Positions 9,308-20,716 of a stretch of 64,000 bases of DNA are shown piece by piece (the first letter of the stretch is position 1; each line of letters begins with the position of its first letter). The stretch lies in assembly GCF_001315015.1 (NCBI RefSeq), contig NZ_CP012916.1:378501-442500 (forward strand). Reading direction: 5' to 3'. A program made the translations under genes and the position numbers. The notes below the pieces were generated by a model. It did not search any database, was not told where the DNA came from, and saw only the letters and a list, made by a program, of their open reading frames with translations. Source of the DNA: Azospirillum brasilense (lineage in GTDB: Bacteria > Pseudomonadota > Alphaproteobacteria > Azospirillales > Azospirillaceae).

Positions 9308-10933
9308 TCACTCCGCCGGGTGGGCCAGCGGCTGGATGCCCATCTCTGGCTTCGGGCGCTCGCCCGTGGCGGCCCAGACGCTGTCCCGCGGACCGCTGAG
9401 GGCGCGCCGCTCCGCGCTGCGGGCCATGGCGGTGAAAGCCAGGGCGCCGGCCGATGCCACCAGATCGACTCCGATCAGCCCATCCGACACCCAAAGACCC
9501 GGCATGACGAGACCGAGCAGCGAGGTCGCCGGGATGGCGGCGGTGGCCGCCGCGCTGGCCCACAGAAGCTCCACCCCGGCGCGGGCCGCCCCGCGCAGGA
9601 ACGCCCAGGCGCAGGCTCCCAGAAAAGCCACGTAGTAGATGCCCCAATGCCAGGCGTGCAGGTCGTCCACCAGCCCGCTCAGCCATTTCCCGGCGGCGAT
9701 CGTCAGCGACAAACCGGCCACGCAGCCCAGGCAGACTCCGACCGTCCCAGCGGCCAGCAGGCGGGTGGTGGCGCTCTGCTCGACCGGGCCTTTCGCTTGC
9801 CGCTCCGTCCGCCGCCGCGACTCGATCCACAGCAGGTTGCCGGTGTAGAACAGCGCCGCCCCGGCCAGCCCGAGCAGGAAATAGGACCAGCGCACGATGC
9901 CGCCGCCGAAGCTCCCGAAATGCAGCGCGAAGAAGGCGGAGACGGTGGCCGACCATCCATTCTGATGGCCCGGCATGTATTCGGTGTCGATGATCCGGCC
10001 GTCCACCGCCCCCATCAGGACGAAGCCCTCCCGCCGCACGAGGTAGCGCGGATCGTGTCCCCAGACGCGCACGGTGGCGGCCCCGGTGCCGGCGTCGTGA
10101 TACTCCAGGCTGACCGGCTGGAAGCCGGGGGCGAGGCTGTGGACGCGCGTCAGGAACTCCCTGGGCGGCAGCATGGCCGCCGGACCCATGTCCTTCGACA
10201 CGGTGCGGAAGGGGCTGCTGGCCGCCGCCACGGCGCGCATCTGCCCGCCATAGACCACGCGGTCCAGCGTGTCGTAGATGTGGTCGTGCAGCCCGAACAC
10301 CACCGCCGACAGGGCAATGACGAGGTGGAAGGGCAGGCTGATCAGCCCCAGCACGTTGTGGGCGTCCAGCCACATCCGCTTCACGTTGCGGGTGACGCGC
10401 AGGATCAGGAAATCCTTGACCAGCGACGGCAGCAGAATGATCACGCCGGACACCAGGGCCACGACGTAGAGCGCGCTGGCGATGCCGGTCACCGTCGTGC
10501 CGATGTCGAGATCGCCCGGAATGCCCACGGTGCGGTGCAGGAAATCCACCAGCAGCCCGATGCCGGACGGGTTGAGCTGTTCCACCGCCACCGATCCGTC
10601 CGGCGCCAGGGTGGCGGCCCAGGGGGCGGGGTCGAAGCGTTCCTCCGTCCAGGTCAGGCGCAGCGGCGCCTCTCCGGCCAGGGCCGGCTCGACCGCCAGT
10701 GTGAAGTCCCGCACCTCCGGCCGCAGGGCGCGCGTGGCGGCGACCAGATCCTCCGCCCGGTCGAGCGTCGCCGGCGTCACCGCCACTGGCGGCGTGATCC
10801 AGCGTTCCAGCGGTTCCTTGAACATGGTCAGGGCGCCGGCATAGAAGCAGACGAACAGGATCAACCCGGTCAGGATGCCGGTCCAGGTGTGGACCTGACG
10901 GTAGAGGCGCACAACGTCGGTGCGGATGGCCAT
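9308..10933 (-). CDS. PepSY-associated TM protein, probable siderophore-iron reductase/transport component
   Basis: This 541-residue membrane protein has the PepSY-TM layout. A first helix lies near residues 15-40 (HTWTGILTGLILFVCFYAG), followed by a periplasmic PepSY-like loop. Helices near 155-180 and 205-230 include the conserved WLDAHNVLGLISLPFHLVIALS. A second soluble region and further C-terminal helices (WSYFLLGLAGAALFYTGNL) follow. Conserved His residues on the helices could bind haem. Proteins of this family with DUF3649 and DUF3325 partners are typical next to TonB receptors for siderophores (FoxB, PiuB and FhuF-like reductive release). It is the last gene of a three-gene operon, 43 bp after the DUF3649 gene, and points toward the receptor gene. 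Confidence 0.85.
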   Translation of the reverse strand: MAIRTDVVRLYRQVHTWTGILTGLILFVCFYAGALTMFKEPLERWITPPVAVTPATLDRAEDLVAATRALRPEVRDFTLAVEPALAGEAPLRLTWTEERFDPAPWAATLAPDGSVAVEQLNPSGIGLLVDFLHRTVGIPGDLDIGTTVTGIASALYVVALVSGVIILLPSLVKDFLILRVTRNVKRMWLDAHNVLGLISLPFHLVIALSAVVFGLHDHIYDTLDRVVYGGQMRAVAAASSPFRTVSKDMGPAAMLPPREFLTRVHSLAPGFQPVSLEYHDAGTGAATVRVWGHDPRYLVRREGFVLMGAVDGRIIDTEYMPGHQNGWSATVSAFFALHFGSFGGGIVRWSYFLLGLAGAALFYTGNLLWIESRRRTERQAKGPVEQSATTRLLAAGTVGVCLGCVAGLSLTIAAGKWLSGLVDDLHAWHWGIYYVAFLGACAWAFLRGAARAGVELLWASAAATAAIPATSLLGLVMPGLWVSDGLIGVDLVASAGALAFTAMARSAERRALSGPRDSVWAATGERPKPEMGIQPLAHPAE

Positions 10934-10976
10934 GGCTCGGCTCGCGGCTGTGAGGGCGGGACGGGTGGGCGAAGGG

Positions 10977-11294
10977 TCAGTGCAGCAGCGGGCTGCGCGC
11001 GGCGAGCAGCGCCGTGTGGGCCAGGATGTTGGCGCAGCCCAGCCACAGCCAGGCCTGACGCCCGCTGCGGAACAGGAAGCAGGCGCTGGCCACCCCCAGC
11101 CAGACCGGAACGACGAGCCACATGATGAATTGCAGCTTGTTCACGGCGGCCGGTCCGCCGGGGCCGATCCAGGCGAACAGTCCCGACAGGGCGATGGCCA
11201 GCGAGAATCCCAGGACCACCCCGGCCAGACTCTTGCTCCACCAGTCAGGACGGATCGGAGCCTGCGTGTTGCGGGCGGAGGATGCGTCGGCCAT
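10977..11294 (-). CDS. DUF3649-like small membrane protein (iron uptake)
   Basis: This 105-residue protein has three predicted membrane helices: SLAGVVLGFSLAIALSGLFAW, FIMWLVVPVWLGVASACFLF and LWLGCANILAHTALLAARS. Size, helix pattern and position between DUF3325-like and PepSY genes match DUF3649 proteins of proteobacterial siderophore loci. Their biochemical role is not established; help in inner-membrane iron-siderophore handling is inferred. It begins three bases after the stop of the DUF3325-like gene, so the two are probably cotranslated. Confidence 0.75.
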   Translation of the reverse strand: MADASSARNTQAPIRPDWWSKSLAGVVLGFSLAIALSGLFAWIGPGGPAAVNKLQFIMWLVVPVWLGVASACFLFRSGRQAWLWLGCANILAHTALLAARSPLLH

Positions 11295-11297
11295 CGC

Positions 11298-11603
11298 TCA
11301 ACCCTCCCGGCGCGCGAGCATGGCTCCGCGGGCGGCGGCGGCGAAGGGCAGGATGGTGAGGAGCAGCATCGCGACGGTAAGGCTGGTGAACAGCGCGGTC
11401 ACCGGATGCATCACCACCGACCACAGCAGCCACCCTTCCAGCAGAGCGAGCGTCCCGATCATGCGGCTGCGGCGGCCGGCCAGCGGCCGGGTCAGCCATT
11501 GCTGGCGCGGTGCCGAAAGGTAGAATCCTGCGATTCCGACCGAGGTCGCGGCCAAGGCCAGCCCGTGGAAGGCGGCTTCTGCCATCGATGCGGTTCCAGT
11601 CAT
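11298..11603 (-). CDS. DUF3325-like small membrane protein (iron uptake)
   Basis: This protein of about 101 residues has three hydrophobic helices (AAFHGLALAATSVGIAGFYLS, IGTLALLEGWLLWSVV and FTSLTVAMLLLTILPFAAA), as in DUF3325 proteins that accompany PepSY iron-uptake genes. The frame is open up to 11699, but the Fur-like box at 11662-11682 lies inside that extension. I therefore place the start at ATG 11603 (MTGTASMAEA); ATG 11585 (MAEAAFHG) is the alternative. Neither has a strong ribosome-binding site. It is the first gene of the DUF3325-DUF3649-PepSY operon. Confidence 0.7.
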   Translation of the reverse strand: MTGTASMAEAAFHGLALAATSVGIAGFYLSAPRQQWLTRPLAGRRSRMIGTLALLEGWLLWSVVMHPVTALFTSLTVAMLLLTILPFAAAARGAMLARREG

Positions 11604-11661
11604 GGCGCGCCAATCCGATTTGGTGGAGAAAGGCCATGTTTTGCCAATCAGGAATTGAAAT

Positions 11662-11682
11662 TGCAAGTGATTCCTATTTGCA
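11662..11682 (-). promoter_or_regulatory. Fur-box-like site upstream of the PepSY operon
   Basis: Half-sites TGCAAGTGA and CTATTTGCA flank the spacer TTC. This is the same 9-3-9 frame and spacer as the perfect site at 1307-1327, but more degenerate. It lies about 60 bp upstream of the chosen DUF3325 start, within a locally AT-richer stretch, consistent with an iron-repressed promoter. Confidence 0.55.
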
Positions 11683-11894
11683 TTAAGCATCACAGCCACG
11701 GCGGGGACCGGCGCTTGCTCCGCGTTCTTTCAAGAAGCCTTGGAAGCTGGTTTTGCCCATGGCCGTGGAGCGCGGGTGGACGGGCCGCCGCGTGGCATCG
11801 CTCAAACCGAAGCGTTTCTCACCCGCCCATTGAAGGTACGGCAGAACGCCGACGCTGGCTTCTGGGCGTTTGCAATGGCAGTCTCAGGTTGATT

Positions 11895-12314
11895 TCAGGT
11901 CAGCCATTGCGTCATTCCAACATTGTTGGATACCACCGCGTCGATGCTGTCGCGCAGCTTGGCGAGGCTGATCGGCTTCACCAGATAGCCGTTGACGTTG
12001 TGCTCCTTGGCGAAGCGCACGGTGCTGAGGTCGGAGTCGCCGGTCAGGAAGATCACCGGGGTCTTGTCCACATCCTTCACCTTGATCCCTCGTACGCCTT
12101 GCAGGAACTGCTTCCCGTTCATCGGCGCCATGTGGATGTCGCAGAAGACGATGTCCGGGCGTGTGCGCACCACCTCCATCAGCCCATCCTTGCCGTTGGA
12201 GGATTCCGAGATCGAGCGGACGCCGATCTCCTTCAGCACCTTGCGGATCAAGCCGCGGGTGAAGTTGTCGTCCTCGACGATCAGGATGCTCAGCTTCGAG
12301 TAATCTACCGCCAT
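11895..12314 (-). CDS. Single-domain response regulator (CheY-like)
   Basis: This 139-residue protein is a receiver domain with no output domain. The acidic pocket E14-D15-D16 (LIVEDD), the phospho-acceptor D59 (DIVFCDIHMAPMNG), T91 (VIFLTGDSD) and K113 (LVKPIS) are all present, so it should be phosphorylatable. It lies 30 bp downstream of a hybrid histidine kinase carrying its own Hpt domain and is probably its phosphate target. The output is unknown: it may act through protein-protein contact or as a phosphate sink. It is the last gene of the SBP-kinase-receiver unit. Confidence 0.9.
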   Translation of the reverse strand: MAVDYSKLSILIVEDDNFTRGLIRKVLKEIGVRSISESSNGKDGLMEVVRTRPDIVFCDIHMAPMNGKQFLQGVRGIKVKDVDKTPVIFLTGDSDLSTVRFAKEHNVNGYLVKPISLAKLRDSIDAVVSNNVGMTQWLT

Positions 12315-12344
12315 AATGGGCTGCCCTTGTTCAAGACATCGGTT

Positions 12345-15989
<3,645 letters not shown>

Positions 15990-16002
15990 CTCGCGCCGCC
16001 GC

Positions 16003-17637
16003 TCACTGGGCGAGATCGACGCGGTGGAACAGGTGCAGGCCGAAGGGATTCATCCGATAGCCCGTCACCTCTTCGCGCAGCACCATGAACACCATGGAAT
16101 GGGCCAGCGGCAGCCACGGCGCCTGATCCTTGAAGATCTCCTGCGCCCGGTGGTAGAGGGCGGTGCGCTTGGCGACGTCGGTGGTCTGCTTGGCCTCGAT
16201 GATGATGTCGTCGAAGGAACGGTCGCACCATTTGCCCATGTTGCCGCCGCCCTTGCGGGCTCCCTCGCAGCTCAGCAGCGTGTAGAGGAAATTGTCCGGG
16301 TCGCTGTTGTCGCCGGTCCAGCCGATCATGCCCAGCTGGTGGTCGCCGTTCATCAGCCGCTTCATGTAGACCGACCAGTCGTCGGTCACCAGGGTCGCCT
16401 TGACTCCGACCTGGGCCAGATCGTTGGCCATCATTTCCGCCGCCCGCTTGCCGGCGGGCATGTAGGGCCGGGCCACCGGCATGTGCCACAACTCGATCTC
16501 GAAGCCGTTGGCGTAGCCGGCCTCGGCCAGGAGCTGGCTCGCCCCTTTGGGGTCGTAAGGAATGTCGTTGATGGCGTCGTTGTAGCCCCAGCTCGTCGGC
16601 GGCAACGGATTCTTTGCCGTGCGGCCGGTGTCGCCGTAGAGCGCGTCCACCAGCGTTTCCTTGTCGATGGCCATGCTGATCGCCCGGCGCACCCGCACGT
16701 CGTCCAGCGGCTTCCGTTCCACGTTGAAGGTGAGGAAGGCGACGTTGTAGCCCTCCTGCCGCAGCAGGGTCAGCGACGGGCTGTTCCGGATCTTCGGCAG
16801 GTCGGTCAGGTTGGGATAAGGCATGACATGGCATTCGCCGGCCTGCAGCCGGTTCAACCGGACCGTGGCGTTGGGGGTGATGGCGAAGACCAGGTTGTCC
16901 AGCGGCGGGCGCCCCGCCCAGTGCCCCTCGAACGCCTTGTACTGGAGCAGATTGTCCTTCTGATAGGAAAGAAGCTGGAACGCGCCGGTCCCCACCGGCT
17001 CCAGATCGAACAGCTCCGGCGTGCCGCGCTTGACCATGGTGTCGGCGTACTCCGCCGAGGTGATGGCGGCGAAGACCATCGACAGGTTGGCCAGGAAGGG
17101 CGCCTGCGGCCGGTTGAGGGTGAAGCGCACCGTCAGGTCGTCCACCGCCTCGATCGACTTCAGGATCGAGCCCATGGAGAGGTCGTTGAAATAGTTATAG
17201 GCCCCGTTTCCGACCGAATGGTACGGGTGGTCCTTGTGCCATTGCCGGAAGAAGCTGAACAGCACGTCGGTGGAGGTCAGCGTGCGTGTCGGCGTGTAGC
17301 CGGGCGTGTCGTGGAAGCGCACGCCGGGCCGCAGCTTGAAGGTGTAAACGGTGCCGTCCGGCGAGATGGTCCAGGATTCCGCCAGCGCGGGCACGATGCT
17401 CTTCGACTCCGCATCGAATCGCACCAGCGTGTCGTAAGCGTGCAGGATCGCGTCGAAGCTGGTGTTGGTGCGGGCCAGCGCCGGGGCCAGATTGTCCGGG
17501 TTGCCCTCCGAACAGAAGACCAGCGTCGATGCCGCCTCGGCCTTCTGCAACACTCCGCCTCCCGCCAGAGCAGACGCCGCGATCAGGAGTGCCCCGCCCA
17601 AGCGGGCGGCCCCACTTTTCAACAAACCTGGCTTCAC
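16003..17637 (-). CDS. ABC-type peptide/solute-binding protein (SBP family 5), probable sensor partner
   Basis: This periplasmic solute-binding protein resembles DppA/OppA. It shows LAESWTISPDGTVYTFKLRPGVRFHD, the VRRAISMAIDKETLV segment and FLYTLLSCEGARKGGGN near the C-terminus. The frame is open to ATG 17712. GTG 17637 is the better start: it has AAGGAG nine bases upstream and gives a proper signal peptide (VKPGLLKSGAARLGG to LQKAEA), making 544 residues. No permease or ATPase genes are nearby. Instead it is followed after 13 bp by a hybrid histidine kinase, so a role as ligand receptor for that kinase is likely (inference). Ligand unknown; peptides or haem are family options. Confidence 0.85.
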   Translation of the reverse strand: MKPGLLKSGAARLGGALLIAASALAGGGVLQKAEAASTLVFCSEGNPDNLAPALARTNTSFDAILHAYDTLVRFDAESKSIVPALAESWTISPDGTVYTFKLRPGVRFHDTPGYTPTRTLTSTDVLFSFFRQWHKDHPYHSVGNGAYNYFNDLSMGSILKSIEAVDDLTVRFTLNRPQAPFLANLSMVFAAITSAEYADTMVKRGTPELFDLEPVGTGAFQLLSYQKDNLLQYKAFEGHWAGRPPLDNLVFAITPNATVRLNRLQAGECHVMPYPNLTDLPKIRNSPSLTLLRQEGYNVAFLTFNVERKPLDDVRVRRAISMAIDKETLVDALYGDTGRTAKNPLPPTSWGYNDAINDIPYDPKGASQLLAEAGYANGFEIELWHMPVARPYMPAGKRAAEMMANDLAQVGVKATLVTDDWSVYMKRLMNGDHQLGMIGWTGDNSDPDNFLYTLLSCEGARKGGGNMGKWCDRSFDDIIIEAKQTTDVAKRTALYHRAQEIFKDQAPWLPLAHSMVFMVLREEVTGYRMNPFGLHLFHRVDLAQ

Positions 17638-17967
17638 TGCACCGCACTCCTTCAACCAATCATCTGCCCGAGCCCCCGGTCGGCTTGCGGAGATTAAAGC
17701 CAAAGAACGCATACTTTCAATTGATGATATGTTTCATAAGACAATCTTTAAGTTTCTTCGGGGAAACAATGCTTCTTCATCGAAATTTTCAATGACGACC
17801 GCTTCGGCGCTTAGATCGGAGTTACAGCAGAATCCACCGGTGGTTGACGGTGGTCGGGCGCCCTTGCGAGAGACGGTCTTGCCCTAATTGGTCGTCGCCC
17901 GTGCCGAAATCGAACCGCAAGGTGCAGTTTGCATCGACTTCGGCACGCTTGGCCGCCGGTTGGCGTC
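17638..17967. other. Intergenic stretch with AT-rich promoter region
   Basis: No gene is supported in this 330-bp stretch. Positions 17700-17810 are much richer in A and T than their surroundings. On the minus strand they contain TTAAAG followed after 16 bases by TATCAT, a possible sigma-70 promoter for the binding-protein/kinase operon. The rest, up to the stop of the IclR-ligase fusion gene, shows nothing recognisable. Confidence 0.45.
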
Positions 17968-19638
17968 TCAATCCGCCTGCTGCATGACGATGGCGTCGGA
18001 CGCCCGGCCGCGGAAGTGGATGTTGCCGTCGCCGTCCAGGAACGCCCAGTCGCCGGTCAGGTAATAGCGGCGGCCGTGGCGGAAACGGGCGGCGGTGCGT
18101 CCCGGGTCGTTGGCGTAGGCGTCGAACCAGAAGAGCGGCGAGGACTCCACGTCGATGGCAATCTCGCCCGCACCGCCGACCGGCGCCTCGCGTCCCTGCG
18201 GGTCGAGGATGACCACGCGGAAGCCGGGCAGGGGCCGCCCCAGCGAGGAATCGGCGGTGCGGTCGGCGTGGCCGGGGTCGTAGCGGTTCATCATGAAGAT
18301 GCCGGTCTCACGCTGCCCGTACTGGTCGAGCAGGGGGACGCTGACCACCCGGTTGGCCCAGCCGATCAGCTCCGGCGGCAGCGGCTCGCCGACCACCGAC
18401 AGGATGCGCAGCGCCAGCTTGTGCGGCCCACCTTCCGGATCGGCGCTGTGCCAGGCGCGGATCTGGGACGGCGCGCAGGTCAGGTTGGTGACGCCGAACT
18501 TCGTCAGCATGCGGTAGCCCTGCCGCACGTCGTACGGGCCGTCGCAGAAGATCGTGGTGCGCCCGAGCAGCAGCGGCCCGACCAGCCCGTAATAGGCGCC
18601 GTAGGCCCAGCCGGGATCGGCCATGTTCCAATAGATGTCGTCGTCGCGAAGGTCGAGGCCGATGCGCATGTACTGTTCGATTCCCGCCAGCGCCATGACG
18701 GGCAGCGAGACGCCGAGCGGCTTCGGCTCCGCCTCGGAGGTGTACATCAGCGCGAAGGCGTCGCGGTCGGCGTAGCGGGCGATGTCGGGCAAGGGGGCCG
18801 ATTCGTGAAGCGCCGACCAGAAGGGCACCGCGTCGGCGCCGGGGCCGAAGGCTTCATCTCCCTCCACCATCACCACGGGGCGGCTGTTGTCGCGCGGAAT
18901 CTTGCGGCGCAGGAAACCGGTGGTGACGATCGCCCGCGCCTCGCTGTCGGCCAGCCGGTAGGCGACCGCGGCAGCGGAGTAGGTGGTGAACAGCGGCATG
19001 TAGACCCCGCCCAACCGCCAGATCGCCAGCGCGGCAATGAGCAGCTCCGCCCCCTTGGGCAGCAGCACCGCCACCCGGTCGCCGCGCACGACGCCGAGGC
19101 CGCGCAACACCGTGGCGAATCGCGCCGAATCGCGGGCCAGCCGGGCGAAGCTCAGCTCCGTCGTTTGCCCGGCCACGCTCTCGTGCAGCAGGGCGGCGCG
19201 GGCGCCGTCGGCGCGGGCATGACGGTCGCACAGCAGGTCGGCCAGCGGAATCGCCTCACCTTGGTAATCCGGGCGGAGGAAGGCGGTGGGCTGAACGGTG
19301 GCCGGGCCGGGCGCCGGAACGTCATTTGCACCTTCGGGGCGGTGGCGGGCGGCGGCGATGCGGCCCAGCGAATCCAGTTCCGGCCCCAGATGGTAGCGGC
19401 GGCTGCGCGGGTCTTGGTCGATGAAGCGCTCCCGCGCCAGCGCGGTCAGCAGCCGGTGCGCGGTCGCCTTGGACAGGGCGGTGTCGCTCATCAAGTCGGC
19501 CAAGCGCGCGCCGTCGGCCCCGTGCGAGGCGACGGCGCGCAGCAGGGCCAGCGCGCGCTCCAGGCTTTGCGTGCCGCCGGACGCTCCGGCGGGGGCGGTT
19601 TCGGTGTCGGAATCGGGCCGGGTCATGATGGGGTCCAT
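17968..19638 (-). CDS. IclR-type HTH fused to truncated, inactive acyl-CoA-ligase (ANL) domain; putative acid/acyl-sensing regulator
   Basis: From ATG 19638 the protein has 556 residues. Residues 22-85 form an IclR-type winged helix (SLERALALLRAVA, KATAHRLLTALARERFI, RYHLGPELDSLGRI). Residues 120-556 form the N-terminal domain of an acyl/aryl-CoA ligase, with the A5-like motif YGQRETG and the A7-like motif YLTGDWAFLDGDG. The phosphate-binding A3 loop, normally TSGTTGxPKG, reads YTSEAEPKPLG (299-309). The chain ends at GRASDAIVMQQAD, just where the C-terminal lid with the catalytic lysine should begin, so catalysis is very unlikely. I infer that the ligase fold binds a carboxylate, acyl-adenylate or acyl-CoA and controls the HTH. 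It is divergent from a Liv transporter/CoA-ligase operon with IclR-like palindromes between. ATG 19638 is preferred (GAAGG 8 bases upstream); 19677 and 19626 are alternatives. Confidence 0.85.
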   Translation of the reverse strand: MDPIMTRPDSDTETAPAGASGGTQSLERALALLRAVASHGADGARLADLMSDTALSKATAHRLLTALARERFIDQDPRSRRYHLGPELDSLGRIAAARHRPEGANDVPAPGPATVQPTAFLRPDYQGEAIPLADLLCDRHARADGARAALLHESVAGQTTELSFARLARDSARFATVLRGLGVVRGDRVAVLLPKGAELLIAALAIWRLGGVYMPLFTTYSAAAVAYRLADSEARAIVTTGFLRRKIPRDNSRPVVMVEGDEAFGPGADAVPFWSALHESAPLPDIARYADRDAFALMYTSEAEPKPLGVSLPVMALAGIEQYMRIGLDLRDDDIYWNMADPGWAYGAYYGLVGPLLLGRTTIFCDGPYDVRQGYRMLTKFGVTNLTCAPSQIRAWHSADPEGGPHKLALRILSVVGEPLPPELIGWANRVVSVPLLDQYGQRETGIFMMNRYDPGHADRTADSSLGRPLPGFRVVILDPQGREAPVGGAGEIAIDVESSPLFWFDAYANDPGRTAARFRHGRRYYLTGDWAFLDGDGNIHFRGRASDAIVMQQAD

Positions 19639-19648
19639 ATTATGGACC
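19632..19648. promoter_or_regulatory. IclR-like operator palindrome overlapping the fusion regulator's start
   Basis: GGTCCATA-T-TATGGACC is a perfect 8-1-8 palindrome. It covers the chosen start codon and ribosome-binding site of the fusion regulator, fitting autorepression. The near-identical palindrome at 19748-19764 lies 116 bp away, on the other side of the divergent spacer. Confidence 0.65.
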
Positions 19649-19681
19649 TTCGGGCCGGATGTCGCTCCAAAAAACATGCAT

Positions 19682-19698
19682 ACACGGAATGTCCGTGT
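19682..19698. promoter_or_regulatory. Central palindrome in the divergent spacer
   Basis: ACACGGA-ATG-TCCGTGT is a perfect 7-3-7 inverted repeat lying between the two IclR-like operators. Its sequence differs from theirs, so it may be a site for another factor or a weaker auxiliary site. Function is inferred from symmetry and position only. Confidence 0.4.
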
Positions 19699-19734
19699 TG
19701 AAAACCGTGCGCATCACAGGCTATAGTTCAGGCG

Positions 19735-19764
19735 TTGCACAAAGGACGGTCCACAATATGGACC
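19735..19764 (+). promoter_or_regulatory. Putative sigma-70 promoter overlapped by IclR-like operator, Liv/CoA-ligase operon
   Basis: TTGCAC (19735-19740) and TATGGA (19757-19762) are spaced by 16 bp, a plausible -35/-10 pair for the rightward operon. The palindrome GGTCCACA-A-TATGGACC (19748-19764, one mismatch between arms) covers the -10 box, so a bound IclR-type protein would block transcription. The operon's first start codon follows about 65 bp downstream. Confidence 0.55.
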
Positions 19765-19828
19765 AGTTCGCCACTCAAACAGTCCGGCGAACGATAAAAA
19801 AGGCAGTTCCACAGCAACGGAGGAGGAA

Positions 19829-20716
19829 ATGTCAGGCGCGCCCGTCGCATCGCCACGCGGTTACGCCCATCCGGCCGACGCCACCCGCGCGGCCTCCCCA
19901 TCGGACACCATCTTCGAAGCCCGGGGCGTGTCCTTGCGCTTTGGCGGCGTGCAGGCGCTGACCGACGTCGGTTTCAGCATCCGCAAGGGGGAGCTGTTCT
20001 CCATCATCGGCCCGAACGGTGCGGGCAAGACCTCCATGGTCAACTGCATCTCCGGCCGTTATCGGCCCACCGACGGAAAGGTCTATTTCAAGGGCCAGGA
20101 CATCACGGGCATGACGCCCAACCACCGCGCCTCGCTCGGCATCGGGCGCACCTTCCAGAATCTGGCGCTGTTCGGCCACATGACGGTGCTGGACAACATC
20201 ATGGTCGGGCGCCATCACCTGCTGAAGAACAACTTCTTCACCGGCTCGCTCTACTGGCTGACCGGCGCCCGCAAGGAGGAGCTGGCCCACCGCCGCGAGG
20301 TCGAGGAGATCATCGACTTCCTGGAAATCCAGCACGTCCGCAAGGCCACCGCCGGCACGCTCTCCTATGGCCTGCGCAAGCGGGTGGAGCTGGCCCGCGC
20401 CATCGCGCTGAAGCCTGACCTGATCCTCTTGGACGAGCCCATGGCGGGCATGAACCTGGAGGAGAAGGAGGACATGGCCCGCTACATCGTCGACCTGAAC
20501 GAGGAGTTCGGCATGACGGTGGTGATGATCGAGCACGACATGGGCGTCGTGATGGACATCTCCCACCGCGTGATCGTCCTGGAGTTCGGCAAGAAGATCG
20601 CCGAGGGCACGCCGGAGGAGGTTCTGGCCGACCCGCGCGTCAAGCGCGCCTATCTCGGCGAGGATGACGAGGAGGACGAGGCCGTGGCCCCGCCGCCCAA
20701 GCAGGAGGTCGCGTGA
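19829..20716 (+). CDS. Liv-type ABC transporter ATPase (LivG-like)
   Basis: This 295-residue cytoplasmic ATPase belongs to the branched-chain amino acid/hydrophobic carboxylate (HAAT) ABC family. It has Walker A at residues 61-69 (GPNGAGKTS), the Q-loop region RTFQNLALF, the signature LSYGLRKRVELARAI with LSYG replacing LSGG as is common in LivG, Walker B LILLDEPMAGMN and the H-loop VVMIEHDMG. A non-conserved extension of about 28 residues precedes the ATPase fold. GGAGGAGG lies directly before the start. Its stop overlaps the next start (ATGA), so it is translationally coupled to a CoA ligase, suggesting that the imported substrate is an acid that is activated at once. Confidence 0.93.
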   Translation: MSGAPVASPRGYAHPADATRAASPSDTIFEARGVSLRFGGVQALTDVGFSIRKGELFSIIGPNGAGKTSMVNCISGRYRPTDGKVYFKGQDITGMTPNHRASLGIGRTFQNLALFGHMTVLDNIMVGRHHLLKNNFFTGSLYWLTGARKEELAHRREVEEIIDFLEIQHVRKATAGTLSYGLRKRVELARAIALKPDLILLDEPMAGMNLEEKEDMARYIVDLNEEFGMTVVMIEHDMGVVMDISHRVIVLEFGKKIAEGTPEEVLADPRVKRAYLGEDDEEDEAVAPPPKQEVA

